A DNA stretch of 64,000 bases from Macrocybe gigantea (GCA_011319805.1 SJRY01000245.1:434001-498000), one strand, 5' to 3'. Shown: positions 37,876-50,217, numbered from the stretch's first letter. Made by a program: numbers and translations. The notes: a model not told the origin generated them from the sequence alone.

Positions 37876-40310
37876 CTAACTACTTACACTGACTGAACCG
37901 TACGACGCTGCGCCTCCACGCAAATCCTTCCGCGCTCTCGACCTACCTCGCTCGATATCCATCCGTCGCTTACCCTTGCCGTGTGGTACAAGAGGGCCCC
38001 TCACGACCGTCATCAATGTTAACGATCCTATCAAAATACCTGCCGCGGCAACAAACATCGCCTTTGGAAATGCCGCAACCGTCTCACTGTAGACCAGCCC
38101 AAAAAGCAGTGGCTGTAAAAATTCCGCCAGTCAGCCACGCCACTCTGCAAGTCGTAAGGAAGACTCACGGCCAAGATCATCTGCCCCACCGCTTGCAGGA
38201 CCGCCAATGCCCCAAACAGCTCTCCTGTTCCTTCTTTGTCTCCGCCCACAGTCCCCTCACCACTGTCTTTATTCCTGCCCCTGAGCTGCATGATGCACAA
38301 CGCTAAACTCTGCATTGCTGGTATGGCACCACTTCCGAGGCTGCCGAGGGACGTCGCCACCACGAATAGAGCTTGACTGCGTTGTCTGGCATTATAAGGC
38401 TGTCCATCTGCCAGAGCGTGGATCTTGTATGACGGCATCGGCGTTATCGCCACCAACGTGTTTGAGATAATGTCAACCACAAAAGATAACCGTGTCAAAA
38501 GGAGATCAAAAGCAATGGAACGGGCTAGGTGCGCTTTGGTCGGCTTCGGCTTCTGGCCTTTTACGACGTTATTAGACGACGGACCGGCCACGGCCGACGT
38601 ACTAGGCTTAGGTTTAAATGCTGCTATTATAGCTGCAGAATGTGTGAATTTCAATGTCACCCTGGAAGAAGCAGAAAGCTCACAAGGCAAGCAAAGTAAC
38701 AAGAAAATGGCTCTGGCTCCTCCAATAAATGAAATATAATAACTGAGCTGTTCGGCGTTCCAATCATAGATATGTTCAGCGTATAGATATTTGACCTGTT
38801 GTACACCCTAATGCGAATTAAAGATCAGTAGAGGCCTATCATTCGCGGCAGGCACGCGTACCGTTGAAAGCATATACCCAAAGAAAGCCAGACCCAGCAG
38901 GGTCAAGTTCCAATCTTTCCTTTTTCTCAGCCTGTCGTCTACAAGGACAACCGGGAGGAAGATCCGCAATGGCCGTACGAGTTTCTGTGCCAGACTTTTC
39001 GTAGCAGAACCCCTTCGTCCATCGCTTCGTTCGGTCCTGGGTCCGCTCACGGAAGGTTCGGCCACGGCGGCGACACTTTTCCCTTTGTCTTTCGGATCTG
39101 GAGCGACATGTTCCTCTGCCGATTTCTGCTGCATCTTCACCTTGTCCAAAGATTCCGGGAACACGAACAGCACTAGCATAAAGTTGATAAACGAGCAGAT
39201 GATAGACACCCAGAACACCGACGTGACCATGGGTCCCTCGAGCTCGTTCGAACCCCAAACTGGGTTTCTGATGAAATATCCTCCGATGGCTGGGCCGACG
39301 CTCCAGCCGATGTAGAAGACGCCCGTGAAACGCGAAAATATCTGCGCTCGGGATCCGCTAGACGTACAATCGCTCAAATAGGCCGAGGTAGCGGACTGCA
39401 ATGCGGACCAACCCCCGAGAAGGCCTTCGATAATCGGAGCGACAATCAAAAGCCGATGGCCATAGGCAGAAAGAGGAGAGGACGGCGTTGATGCAAGAAT
39501 GAAGATCATGTCGCTATTTCAAGGAACATATTTCAGGCTTTCGCCAAGATGACGTGGAATGGACATACGTTATGAACAGGCCAAAAGTCGAGATAGCGAG
39601 GACCTTTGTCCGACCATGACGTTCTCCAAAATGGCCCCAATAGCCCGTCGTAAGAGCTGACAAGAATCCCATAATAGTAGTCATGATAGTCTGCAGAGCT
39701 GCCGCCCCAGCCTGAACGGTAGCGTTTGATGTACATTGCATAGAGGGAATGCGGCGAGGATCGTCTTCTATAATGGTGACCGTTTGAAGATCGTCTATAG
39801 CATATGATGGATGCAGCAAGAAAGACAAGTTGAATGATTGGTTCGGATGCGACAATGAGATGGATTGAGGATGGGGATGGGGAATGATTGGATCGATGGC
39901 GTAGTGTAATGGCGTCGAATATGAGAACGGATGTAGCTGATCAGTAGTAAAATTTCCATGGGCGCGGAGATGGTTGCATGATAGCTGGGTATAAACTTCA
40001 ATTCTCGGGGCTAGCGTCATTCCGCGCTAAGTCAAGGCTCTGGGTTAGCATTTGATAGGTCGGTACACTCGGCGAGTTGCATACCGCGATCGAAGCAGTC
40101 AGCGCGAAGGGCACCAGCCTAAGGATACCACAAAGGGTAAGGACATCTGCGGGACTGTCGTGCCGTGGGTGCGACTCACCATAAGGGCCGCGGACGATAA
40201 AAAGGCTTGTTGGAGTGTGCGTCATCATGAGCACTTAGCAATGGTGCTGCCTCCGTGGCCTGAATAACTGCATTCTCGTGGCCGAATTCATCAACGACCT
40301 CAGAATCCAT
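37876..40310 (-). CDS. Major facilitator superfamily transporter (copy 2)
   Basis: MDSEVVDEFGHENAVIQATE opens the protein; helix 1 follows the first intron (LVPFALTASIA). A very long loop after RGMTLAPRIEVYTQLSC is His/Pro/Ser-rich (PHPHPQSISLSHPNQS) and about 110 residues long. Then helix segments: LQTIMTTIMGFLSALTTGYW with motif A GHFGERHGRTKV, LLIVAPIIEGLLGGWSAL, FYIGWSVGPAIGGYF, SVFWVSIICSFINFMLVLFV, LTLLGLAFFGYMLST, VVATSLGSLGSGAIPAMQSL, and AMFVAAAGILIGSLTLMTVV. A basic tail (GKRRMDIERGRSRARK) follows. The stop at 37876 directly follows a good donor sequence (GTAAGT), so a further exon is possible. It is the paralogue of the gene at 29302. Confidence 0.82.
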
Positions 40311-40330
40311 ATTTGCAGATAGGTAAGCCT

Positions 40331-40633
40331 CTACAGACGAGGCAGGGTCGGTGCAACAGTGGTAATTAATGTCGGATTGGAGAACGCCAGCTCCTGTCCG
40401 ATGTTGGAAAGAGCGTCAGGGTGGGTGGCTAGATCTAAATCAGAAGACTGTTGGGACAGCGACCGGAGTCTGAGCAAAAGGTATAAATATCCGTCAGACA
40501 ACGGTGGGGTAGGTGGCTCGAGGCGCAACACGCGTCGGAAGCATACGCGGCAGGTGGTGAAAGCGTGTTTTTGTAGGTAACGGCCGCACAGCTCTAATGA
40601 TGTTAGCCGCCAGAGTTGGCTGCCTCCAGTCAT
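40331..40633 (-). CDS. Small open frame of 100 residues just upstream of MFS copy 2
   Basis: A real ATG at 40633 opens a 100-residue frame (SLELCGRYLQKHAFTTCRVC onward) that ends 20 nt before the ATG of the MFS gene on the same strand. It has a basic, Leu-rich composition with a few Cys and no recognisable domain. It could be an upstream open frame of the MFS mRNA, a small protein gene, or chance. I do not assign a function. Confidence 0.3.
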   Translation of the reverse strand: MTGGSQLWRLTSLELCGRYLQKHAFTTCRVCFRRVLRLEPPTPPLSDGYLYLLLRLRSLSQQSSDLDLATHPDALSNIGQELAFSNPTLITTVAPTLPRL

Positions 40634-40816
40634 CCATACCCATCAGCGCTCACACAGCCAGCCATCATCAACGCGGCGAGTATTCACTTGACCCGGCCGT
40701 TGAAACACTGATCTTTAAGACTCTGGGAAGATAAGAATAGGAGCGCATTGACACGTCGGGCTGCCAAGCAGTACATAAATAATACCATAAGACAAAACAC
40801 GATCAAATTTCAGAGT

Positions 40817-42858
40817 CTACAGGAATGGCTTAAGGGCTTGGGGAAGAATTTGAGAAATAGAGGCACCATTGGGAGGCTCGATGGATTGGAAGTACTAAAA
40901 CACCCAAACGTTAACAGCAATGCGAAACACAATGACAGTCCAGATACTCACAGTTCCCCACCACGGCCCTGCAGCCCACCATGACATGCCAATCCAGACA
41001 CCGGACTGCTGCATGGCGCAAAGAGCACCCTGAACCGCCGAAATGCAGGCAGAGTTGGAGCCAGCGCCCATCTCTCCCAAAAAGCCCTTGAGGTTATTCT
41101 GCTTCAGCCACTGCGTAGCAGCTTGCAAACGTTCTGCGCCAATCGTGGAGGACACACAAGTGGCCGAAGTTCCAGAGCCGTCAGAATCCAAGTACTGGTG
41201 CATTTCTTGATGCAGGAATAGCATTCACTTATGTAGCCGTAATGATACGATGTAATAACTCACGGATGGCAACATTGTTGTTGGGATCTTTAATAGCGCC
41301 GAAGACATTGCTGTTGCCAGAGGATGTCCATGCTACGAAAGACATGAGTGAACGAAAGCACCGAAACATGAATGACGCCTACTCCAAGCCCCAGTCCAAG
41401 CTACAATTTTGGTGCGTTAGATTGATCTTTGGCAGACAAACGCAAGCAGATGTGACATACATGTTCCTGGAACGGGCGTGAGCATCAACTTCAAGGCATT
41501 GAAATGAAGAATAACATACCTTCGACAAGAATCAGCTGGCTGGTTGCACCGCTTGCTCGGATACCGTTAATAGCGGCTTGGTTCTGTGCCAATTTAAATT
41601 GGAAATGAGGCTGTCAAAAAAGGAATGAAGCCTACCAGGTTGAAGACAACGCTGGCGTCTATGCCATTGGGCTCGTTCATAACATCTGCGATTGGTGCTT
41701 GGTACGGGGTCATAGAAAAAGAATTCTGCCTACCAAAGATAACTCTGGAATTGCTTTTCTGTTGCAAATGAGGATCGAGACGAAGAAATAGGACTCAATG
41801 ACATACGAATTCATTGGCCAGGTTCTTCCACCCTGCGCAAAAAGGACGCTCGAATCCAGAAGCATGAAAGAGCGGAATTAAATAGACGAACATGTCTGGA
41901 AGCTGTAAGGGTGCCGATCAGTAATCCATTCAGTTCTGCGTATAGCTAAGAACCGTACTCAGAGGTGCTTGTGATGATGTTGCCATTGTAGCGCATGAAA
42001 TTGTGCGCTGCACAAAATCAGCCTCAACTCGTTATGTAATAGCAGATGGAACTAACGGTCGATGGCGACGAATGCGCCCTTTCCCGTGATGTAGCTAACA
42101 GTCTGGAGAACCAATAAGATATCGCTAACAGGGAGTCTTTAAATGACCACGGACGCTCTTTAAACCATCCAGATAGGTCGAGTTGAATGGTCCAAGAAGG
42201 CCTGTTGAGGGAGGGTTGAGCCGCTCCTGCTGGAACGGCACACGGAAAAAGTTGAAGCCTTGCGAGACGAAGTACTGAATTTCTAGACCGTCAGGCGCCA
42301 TTTTTTCACAAAGAACTAAGATCGGCCACGTACGTCAATAGAGGATGGCGCAGGCCAGATATAGTCGGTGCCAAGAGCGCCCTTGCAGGGCCTTTTAATG
42401 TCGATGATGGGGCAGCAATGGAGTCCACTTACAGGTATATTTTGGTTCCCGAATTCTGCGCCAGCTTCGTTGACACCAAAGTACTTAAACTTGGTCAAAG
42501 TACCAGGGCAGATGGAGTTGGTGACGGTCGGAGCAGTAGAGGTGGAGGTCGGCACAGTGGTAGTGGCATCGCCAGGTTGACATTGCGAATAATCTGCAAT
42601 ACGGTTTTAACGATTGAAAATATTTTTCGCAAATTTGACGCCGTACAGTCGTTGACGTAAGCGCAGTGACTGCCTGCGTCGCAGACGGTGGAACCGGTGT
42701 AGCCGATTCCCTGAATTCTCGTTAAAACCGTCAAAGATCAATGTTCATGTCCCTGTAAAACGTACACCGCATTGACCCCAGATGGCAACAGATACCGCCG
42801 GAGTGCTCAAAGTAACGAGAATAGCCAGCGAGGCATATGATGATAGGCCGGACCTCAT
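40817..42858 (-). CDS. Endoglucanase, family GH5, with N-terminal CBM1 cellulose-binding module
   Basis: A signal peptide ([20 protein letters not shown]) is followed by a CBM1 module: [20 protein letters not shown] and YYSQCQPG, with the Cys and aromatic residues of the fungal type. A Thr/Ser-rich linker ([15 protein letters not shown]) leads to the GH5 catalytic domain: [51 protein letters not shown] (acid/base Glu), [26 protein letters not shown] (nucleophile Glu), and [14 protein letters not shown], ending [10 protein letters not shown]...LKPFL. Many short introns interrupt it. It is secreted and hydrolyses beta-1,4-glucan. The promoter has GGCGGGGC 33 bp before the ATG, which matches a CreA/Cre1 site pattern. 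Confidence 0.93.
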
Positions 42859-43491
42859 TTTGAAGGACGTGCTAGTAAACAGTAGGACAAGCCCCGCCTT
42901 TTTATTCGCGGTTACTTGTCCACCAACCCGTCAAACATCCGGCGTAGTTCCTCGGCCCGGCTTCGGGGAAACGCCGCCCGTCGGTGAATCATGGGAATGC
43001 AAGAATGAAGTTAGTCCGTTTCGCGTCGCATAAATCGTCCGAAGCAAGGCGTATGTGATGTCAATGTCAGTGTCCTCTGCTGTGCATCAAGAAGAGTGAA
43101 TAATCCATTAACATCTGGCCAAGAATTTTTATCTTGGCGTGCATTAAATAGGTGATTTCTTTAGCATCGAACTGTTGTCAGCTGGGAGAAATATATAAAG
43201 ACCCAGAAGAAAACCCATAGCAACGAGAGCATGGTTCATACGAGTACCCGAGATTTCGCCGTCATTCCTACCGATAGGCCACAAAAGTTACTGTTTTCCG
43301 ACAGCCATGCCTGTGGAATATTCAGTGATGCTATGGAGAAGAACAGGTGGTCAATTATTGATTCCCTCATCGGCTGTTAATACATACGATACAGATCATA
43401 TTATCACAACGGCGCTAATTTAATCTACATCATCATAATCAACGGAACATGAACCCCACAGCGAGAGAAGGGCCAACAGGAGACCGACCTT
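42859..43491. promoter_or_regulatory. Upstream region of the GH5 gene
   Basis: On the minus strand an AATAAAAA element (42899-42906) precedes a GGCGGGGC box (42891-42898), which fits the SYGGRG pattern of the carbon repressor CreA/Cre1. Carbon repression of a cellulase would be expected, but the single box is weak evidence. The region also holds a plus-strand TATA-like TATATAAA at 43192-43199 and the small open frame listed at 43231. Confidence 0.35.
43231..43380 (+). CDS. Small open frame, 49 residues, with a TATA element upstream
   Basis: The ATG at 43231 opens a 49-codon frame (MVHTSTRDFAVIPTDRPQKL onward) that ends in a Cys and the stop at 43380. A TATATAAA lies 32 bp before the ATG. No signal peptide, no CaaX ending and no similarity that I recognise. 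An alternative reading splices out 49 nt from GTGGTC to CAG. It could be chance. Confidence 0.2.
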   Translation: MVHTSTRDFAVIPTDRPQKLLFSDSHACGIFSDAMEKNRWSIIDSLIGC

Positions 43492-44496
43492 TTATCGGAC
43501 ATTAGAACCACCTATGCCCGTACTACGTCTCATAGCCCCTAAATTGGATGGTCCCTCTCCACGATCTTCATATATGTCGCCGCGGGTAGGATAGGTGGGC
43601 TGGAAGCCAAATAAAGAGGTACGAGGTATCCTTTCTCGCTCCCAGTCATACGCTATGACTCTGGGCTCTGTTTGCCTTCTGTTGTAGAGGTGGTTGAGAA
43701 GCCCTCCAACTGCAGCGCCTGTCCAGAATCCAGGTCTCCAGCCTTGGCCTTGATTAGTACCTTCAGTGGGATGTTTAGAGTAAGGTGGCGGTGGTCCGTA
43801 TGAGGAATCGTCCATTCCCCCCGGAAACCAGCCACTTGGGTTGCCCCGACGAGGTGGACTGGGAGGGCGAGGGGTCTCGTTATGACGCCCGCGATCGAAG
43901 CAGGACCGGAGAAAGCTATAGAGTATCACTGCAAGAAAAAGAAACCAGATAAACCAGAATATGAGAGTCGGCACATCATAACCTTCCACACATCGTGCTA
44001 AATAAGACCGCGGATGAGAAGAAAACCAGAAAGACGCACTCTGCAGAGATGGAACGTCCTTGTCTCGCAATGCACTCGGGACATGAACTAGGTGGTATTC
44101 CAAAGAGCAGGACCCTAAATTGCTTCCATGGATGTCGGTCAACTGAAGAACAACGAATTATGCATACCTTTTAGAACATACGGATCCCCGGGACCGGACC
44201 ATCCCTCACAAGAAACCTCCACCTTCCCAAATCGCAGAGATTCTGGCAAGTCCGCTTCGCACTTCGATCCCGGTTGGCCTATTTTAACGCTAAAAGGCAT
44301 CCAAATCTCACCTTCCAATCGACGTCCGTCCCCGAACCTCCTGGAAAGCTCTCGCAGCGAACGACTTCAGGTGTATATAGCTTGCATGGCGCGCCCCGAC
44401 AGATCAACTGAGGAAGGGTCTGGTACGTCGAGCAGTAGTATGTGAGTCCTTGTAGAAGGTCAACGACCGTATTTTCGCCAGTTCTACGCGAGACAT
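43492..44496 (-). CDS. SARAF-like ER membrane protein
   Basis: SARAF (TMEM66) is an ER membrane protein that in animals damps store-operated calcium entry. Seen: RVELAKIRSLTFYKD then TTARRTxPLPQLICRGAPC, LYTPEVVRCESF, DWKCEADLPESLRFGKVEVS, CEGWSGPGDPYVLKGSCSLE, a transmembrane helix (VPTLIFWFIWFLFLAVILYS), and a Gly/Pro/Arg-rich cytosolic tail with SSYGPPPPYS. The conserved Cys pattern of the lumenal domain is intact. The ATG at 44496 lacks a signal peptide, so an upstream exon is probably missing from my model. One C is missing from the coding-strand run at 44416-44418. Confidence 0.8.
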
Positions 44497-44812
44497 CGTG
44501 GTTCGAGGCAATGTACCGCTGTGTCGATCATCGCAGCTCTGGAAATGAGTGAAATGATGCGTGGCAGCATGCGTGGCCAGTACCGCTTATGGCAGTCGCA
44601 AGGAAAGTGCTCCTATTGTCCCTGCTTCAACACCTAGAAGCATAGGGCGTGAAGCTTGTGTTCTGCGGCGAAGCAGGGTGGCTATTTGGCATCTTACTGA
44701 CGTTAAAATTCGAGGCTCGAGCTCATTTCTGAAGACAAACCTCCTTCAAAGCAACTCTATTGTACACCGTCACGAATCACATTATAACGTGCCGAGAATA
44801 ATGTCTATACAC

Positions 44813-47236
44813 CTAGATCTGACACCCTCCACAATGCCCATGGCCACAACCCCAACAACTAATGGCCTGAACACCAAAGATCTGCAAGCCGAGCGTGACT
44901 ATGCTGGCAACACCCTCACCGAGGACGAAGCCACTGGCAACAATTATCAATCGAACATCACCTTGGTTCTTCGAGAGATGCGAGTGGTATACATATTCCA
45001 TAAAGCCTCCGATGAGACGAGCTATCGAGAACGACGGTGGGTTCAGAAAACCGATAGCGAATGCAACTCCGGAGGGTATCCAATTAGAATATCTTGCTTG
45101 CCGCCGCTTAGCAAATACCTTCAAAGCGGAGAAGAGTCCAAAAAGGAGAGAAAATGCAATAACAAAGTTCGGACTGTTTTCAGGTAGCTGACCATCGCCT
45201 GATGGGAGGATGAGCAAATCATAGTCACAATTATGACAGGGACGCACGAAGCAATCTTGCGAGGTTCAACCAGACGTAGGCAGTCGGTGCAGGAAATGAA
45301 GGCCCAGGTATAACATAGGCACGATTGTACAGAGAATAAGCCGTCGCCGTCACAAAAATGGAGATCGTTGAACCAATGATTTGACCATAAAACTGCACCC
45401 GAGGCGACGCATGACATAGATGTCCTGTCTTCAGGTCTTGCATCAGGTCTCCAGCTCTGTGTCAAATGCTTTGGTGGGCTCGTTGAAAATCGTGCATAGA
45501 AGGGACTCACTGTGATGCACCGGCTTCGGCTACTCCGCCTGCAATGATGTTCGCAACAATATTGCCAGGCTGGATCCATGCAAAGAACAATTGTGATATC
45601 TTGCCTAGCCCAGATACTGGGTTGAGGTCTGTTTCTCCAAGCGCTCGTACTCTGCGATAGTTCAGAAAAGAACAGCCAGACAAACTGGCGTCATTGCTCA
45701 CCCTATGATGCTTAATACACCACCGAGGAAGTATCCTAAGACGGTAGCCCACGGGCTGATGCCTTCATGCCCAAACACCAGCCAGACAAGGAAGGTACCC
45801 CCCGCAAGGCTCAATAGCATTCCGGAAACGACCCAAGTGAACGGAACCAGTCGGTCGGGCGTTTCTGTCTCTCGGTTATCGATCACGTCGCCAACGAGGT
45901 GTGCGTCCCTCCTCAATTTCGAGACGATATGCGACACGTACTCGAAACATACGGGGAGGAGAGAAACGAGGCTGTCGGCACACATTATTCCTAGGGACAC
46001 CCACAAGATCCACCCCCGAGCACCATTAGCCATGTCACCAACAGGTCCGGGAGCCCAACCAGACAATTTAGACAGAGGAGAAAGCACGGCCCAACCCACG
46101 AACATTCCCTGTATGCAATGAAGGGCTGCAAACAGGAGAAAATAATAAATTTCGCTCACCAGATTCATGCTCAGAGTTGTTGGAAATCCCATGATGATAC
46201 CTATCGCTAATTAGACTACGCGAACATAGAGAATCAAAACTGTAACCAAAACCTTGGCCGATGTATGAAAGGCTTGGCGTAAAATACCAAAGCCATTCTC
46301 GAGCGAGGTATACACCGAAGAGAGGGACGGAGAAGGTAACTGGGAAAAAGTACGCAAGGAGCTTCCAAGTGATTTAGAAGGGTGGGTGGGCGGAAAAAAA
46401 ATAAGAGAGCGTACCGTAACGGAGCTCGACAGACCAAAACTATAAATGAGGGGTAACCAACCATCCATAAGGAGAACTTCACGAGTGTCTTCGTCTTCTG
46501 CCCTTGTGTCGGAAGGAGTAATTTCAGTGTCGGAGCTTCTGTCCTCTCCGACGCCACTGTCGATAGCGACGTATCCCGTTCTGTGTCGTAACCCTTTCTC
46601 TGGCGGCGGAAGTCCATGCAATACGGATATAAGATGAGCGGTTGCAGTCCCAGAAGGAAATGACAATTGTTCTTCTATTATCTGCATAGACTATTTTCCA
46701 GATTGAATGATTTAACGTGAGGCGTTGAACTCACAACTTGTTTCCTGATAGGTGGCGAAAGAAATACCCTACATTCAAATTGAGGAACGTTCCAAGTTCA
46801 ACTGTCAATGCGTACTCACCCAAAATATGCGACAGCAAAAGACCAGCATATGGCCGAGGCCCATGACAAATGCGTTGGTGGAACACCATCTCTTTTTTCA
46901 TCAAGCAAACCCAAGGCAGGCAATATCCCCACGAAGCCGGCTGCCAGGGGCATCGTTCCAGTCGCCACAGCGGTAGTCTGAACGACGATAATTTGCTGAG
47001 GTGTCAAAGGTTTTGGAAGGATGCGGGAGACCAGAAAACCAATGAGAGCGGATTGGATCGACATCCTGAAGAAATTCAGCTAAGACTTACAGGAAGATTC
47101 CGCGGGCTTACATAGATATCCAGCCAGACTGGAGACCCAAACTAAGATTCGTGAAACAAATCAAGCAACCAACGACGAGTCCCAACAGCACTGCTGTTAG
47201 AGTGAATTCTGGGTGAGAGTTGTCGGACCTCGTCAT
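44813..47236 (-). CDS. OPT-family oligopeptide transporter (YSL-like clade)
   Basis: A multi-spanning transporter of the oligopeptide transporter family (peptides, glutathione or metal chelates). Seen in order: FTNLSLGLQSGWISMMSIQ, ALIGFLVSRILPKPLTPQQ, VQTTAVATGTMPLAAGFVG, QLSFPSGTATAHLISVLHG, GWLPLIYSFGLSSSVT, LAYFFPVTFSVPLFGVYLAR, MGFPTTLSMNLGMFVGWAVL, ILWVSLGIMCADSLVSLLPV, DLNPVSGLGKISQLFFAWI and ANIIAGGVAEAGASQAGDLM. The C-terminus is Cys/His/Gly-rich (SCWGCGHGHCGGCQI). About nine introns. The N-terminus MTRSDNSHPEF starts directly before helix 1, so the true start may lie upstream. It diverges from the MetRS gene. Confidence 0.88.
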
Positions 47237-47486
47237 CGAAGCCGGAAGCCATGGCCTAAAATCAATCAAAACGTATCGTGGAACAAAGGTAGACTCGGTG
47301 CACAAACCTCAGCCAGCGCAACATGGTTGTACGCATGGACCAAGGAAGGATTACACTGGCACGTCATAACATGGGAGGTGTTAACCGAGCTTAGTCAGCA
47401 AGCTACACCCGCCAAGATAAGATCTGACTCGACCTAAATTTAATTTGCGATTTTTGTATCGATCCTCGTTACTCCGACTAGCATCC
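47237..47486. promoter_or_regulatory. 250-bp divergent promoter of OPT transporter and methionyl-tRNA synthetase
   Basis: The two start codons (47236 minus, 47487 plus) face away from each other across 250 bp. No TATA box or known factor site is clear. Confidence 0.5.
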
Positions 47487-50217
47487 ATGGCGCAACACAT
47501 CAGAGCCGTAGATGGCGTCCTGCGGGTCATTCCTCCTCCTGGTCAACCTGCCACGTATGAAATCAATTCATAGATAGTCTGGCGACCTGTCTAACGACCA
47601 GTGTGACCTAGCCTACCGAAAGGGGGCGAGAGAAATGTGCTCATAACATCAGCCCTGCCATACTGCAATAATGTCCCTCATCTTGGTAAGTGTTCATGTC
47701 CGCCAAAGGTCACTCTACTCAGTGCTCTGCAGGCAACATAATTGGGAGCACACTGAGCGCCGATGTATTCAGCCGGTGAGAGCTCCCAGGTTCAATTTGT
47801 GAATCACAAGATGACACGTCCGAATAGATATAACCGTATGACCCTCGATTTGTGCGACTCTTCCGTATGCTGAGGCATACCTTCAGGAACAAGAAATCGG
47901 ACAACGCTCTACATCTGTGGCACAGATGAGTATGGCACGGCGACAGAAACTCAGGCGCTCAAGGAAGGCATCACACCGCGAGAGCTGTGCGACAAATATC
48001 ATATCACACACAAGGAAACGTATGAATGGTTTGATATCGGGTAGGCTGGATTGTCATCTCCCTCTTCAGAGCATTGATCTTTGGATAGATTCGATTACTT
48101 CGGCCGTACGTCAACTCCTTTGCACACCGAGTACGTAAATCCTTGTTGGACAGCACGGTATCTGACCAGGCTTTCGCTAGAATCTCCCAAGGGATATATA
48201 CAAATCTTGGTAAAAATGGATATCTGATAAAACAACATAAGGAACAGACGTATTGCGAGGGGTGCCCAAAGTGCGGCACTGATGATCGCATTAACCGCTT
48301 CCGTGCTCAACAACTTTTAGGTTTTTAGCGGATAGATTTGTAGAAGGGATCTGTCCACACTGCGGATACGAGGTATGTCCTGACAGTACTGCAGGTGTCC
48401 ACATTCTGAGCCGTGTGGAAAAGGACGCCCGAGGAGACCAATGCGATGGATGCAGTCGTACATTGGATGCCATAGAATTGATCAAGCCACGATGTCTCGT
48501 CGACAAGTCTCATATCGTGACCACACGCACATCGGCACACATGTATCTCAAACTGGATGCAATACAACCCCGTACGGAAGAGTGGATCCGGCGTTCCTGG
48601 AAAGCGGGAAAGTGGTCCCCGAACGCAGTCATCAACGCTGAAGGCATCATCGTCGATGCACGACTGAAGGCAGGTTTGATACCCACGCCTCTAACACGAG
48701 ATTTGACATGGGGAGTTCCTGTTCCGGTCGATGAAAATGACGAGCACGGCATGAAAGGGAAGGTTCTCTGTACGTGTTATTCAATTACACTGCTTTGACT
48801 ACCGACATCTGACTCATGCCTTAGACGTGTGGGTCAGTGCCATGGCCTTCTTCCCTTCGCGTTCGCTCTGACAGATAAGACTAGTTCGATGCCCCCATCG
48901 GCTATCCTAGCATCACTGCGAATTATACCTCGGAATGGAAACAATGGTGGTTCAACCCGAAGAACGTAGAGCTATACCAATTCATGGGAAAAGACAACGT
49001 CTATTTTCACACCGTGTATTGGCCGTCAGTCCAACTGGGTGATGGCCGCGATTGGACCATGCTCCATCATCTTTCTACAACAGGCACGCGTATCCTGTTT
49101 CCTCCAACTGCATATCGCTGACGATGTCTTTAGAATATCTGAATTATGAGGGTGGGAAGTTCTCGAAGAGCAAGAACCGTGGTGTATTTGGTCCGTCTGC
49201 TAAAGAAACCGGAATACCCGCGTCAGTCTGGCGATATTATCTCCTCTCGACACGACCAGAAACCGCAGATGCCATGTTTTCATGGGCCGACTGTGTACGT
49301 CTTGCTAGCGTTTACTGATGAGACGTACTGAAGTTTTGTCTGTTGCAGGTCGCGGCGAACAACAACGTGCTTTTGAACAAGTAAGCTTCTACCATACGAA
49401 GAAAACAGACTGGAAAACTTACCGATGATCTCAGCTTTGGCAACTTCGTCAACCGTGCTCTAAAATTCGTCTCCTCGCAGTACAACAGTATTGTTCCCGA
49501 AGGCGACACGCCCGGTCCCCTTTCTCCCAACGATGAACACGACGCCGAGTTCATCAGTGACGTGAATAACTTGCTCAAGGACTATATTGACGCCATGGAA
49601 GCCGTTAAGCTTCGGTTGGGTCTTCAAACCGTCATGCTCATCTCCATGAGGGGAAATCATTATCTCCAGTCATCGGGTCTCAACAAGGCGCTCATGGCAT
49701 CGAACCCCAACGCTGCGCAAAAGTCGTATCGCGTGCCATCAACCTCATCTACCTCTTGTCAGCGCTCGTTTACCCCTTCATGCCTGCGACATCGGATTCC
49801 ATGGTCACGCAGCTCAACGCACCCGCTCGTGCCGTACCAGAGGTGTTCTCCATCGATATCCTCGGAGGCCACAACATCGGCAAACCTGAGCATCTGTTCA
49901 AGAAGATCGAGGAGAGCAACATTGCTGTGTGGCAGAAGCAGTTTGGCGGACATGAGGCGAAAGAAATTATGTCGGCTGACCCTCTGAAGAACGCGCCCGG
50001 ATCTAAACGCAAGGACAAGGACGTTAAGAAGACTGTTATGGATGGACCTAAATCGCCAGAATATCTTGTTTTGGAGGCCAAGATATCAGAGCAAGGCCAA
50101 TTCGTTCGCGGTCTGAAGGGACAGACGCCCAAGACGCCAGGACTCGAGGCTCAGATCAAGGCTGCTGTTGATGAATTGAAACGGTTAAAGGCAGAGTTGG
50201 AAAACCTTCAGTCTTGA
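47487..50217 (+). CDS. Methionyl-tRNA synthetase, cytosolic
   Basis: This class I enzyme charges tRNA-Met. Seen: [20 protein letters not shown] (HIGH-type signature HLGN), [12 protein letters not shown], the zinc-binding CEGCPKF...[11 protein letters not shown]...CDGC cluster, [43 protein letters not shown] (KMSKS-type loop), [10 protein letters not shown], and [10 protein letters not shown]. The C-terminal [20 protein letters not shown] repeat-like helix pair resembles a WHEP domain. The gene has about eight introns. The frame breaks at AAAA 49719-49722 (one more A gives [14 protein letters not shown]). The ATG at 47487 starts [14 protein letters not shown]. It acts in the cytosol; no organellar targeting is seen. 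Confidence 0.93.

Noticed and set aside
43231..43380. Pheromone-precursor or cyclic-peptide precursor gene
   Set aside because: The small frame lacks a CaaX ending, an Arg/Glu processing site, and the conserved leader and tail of such precursors.
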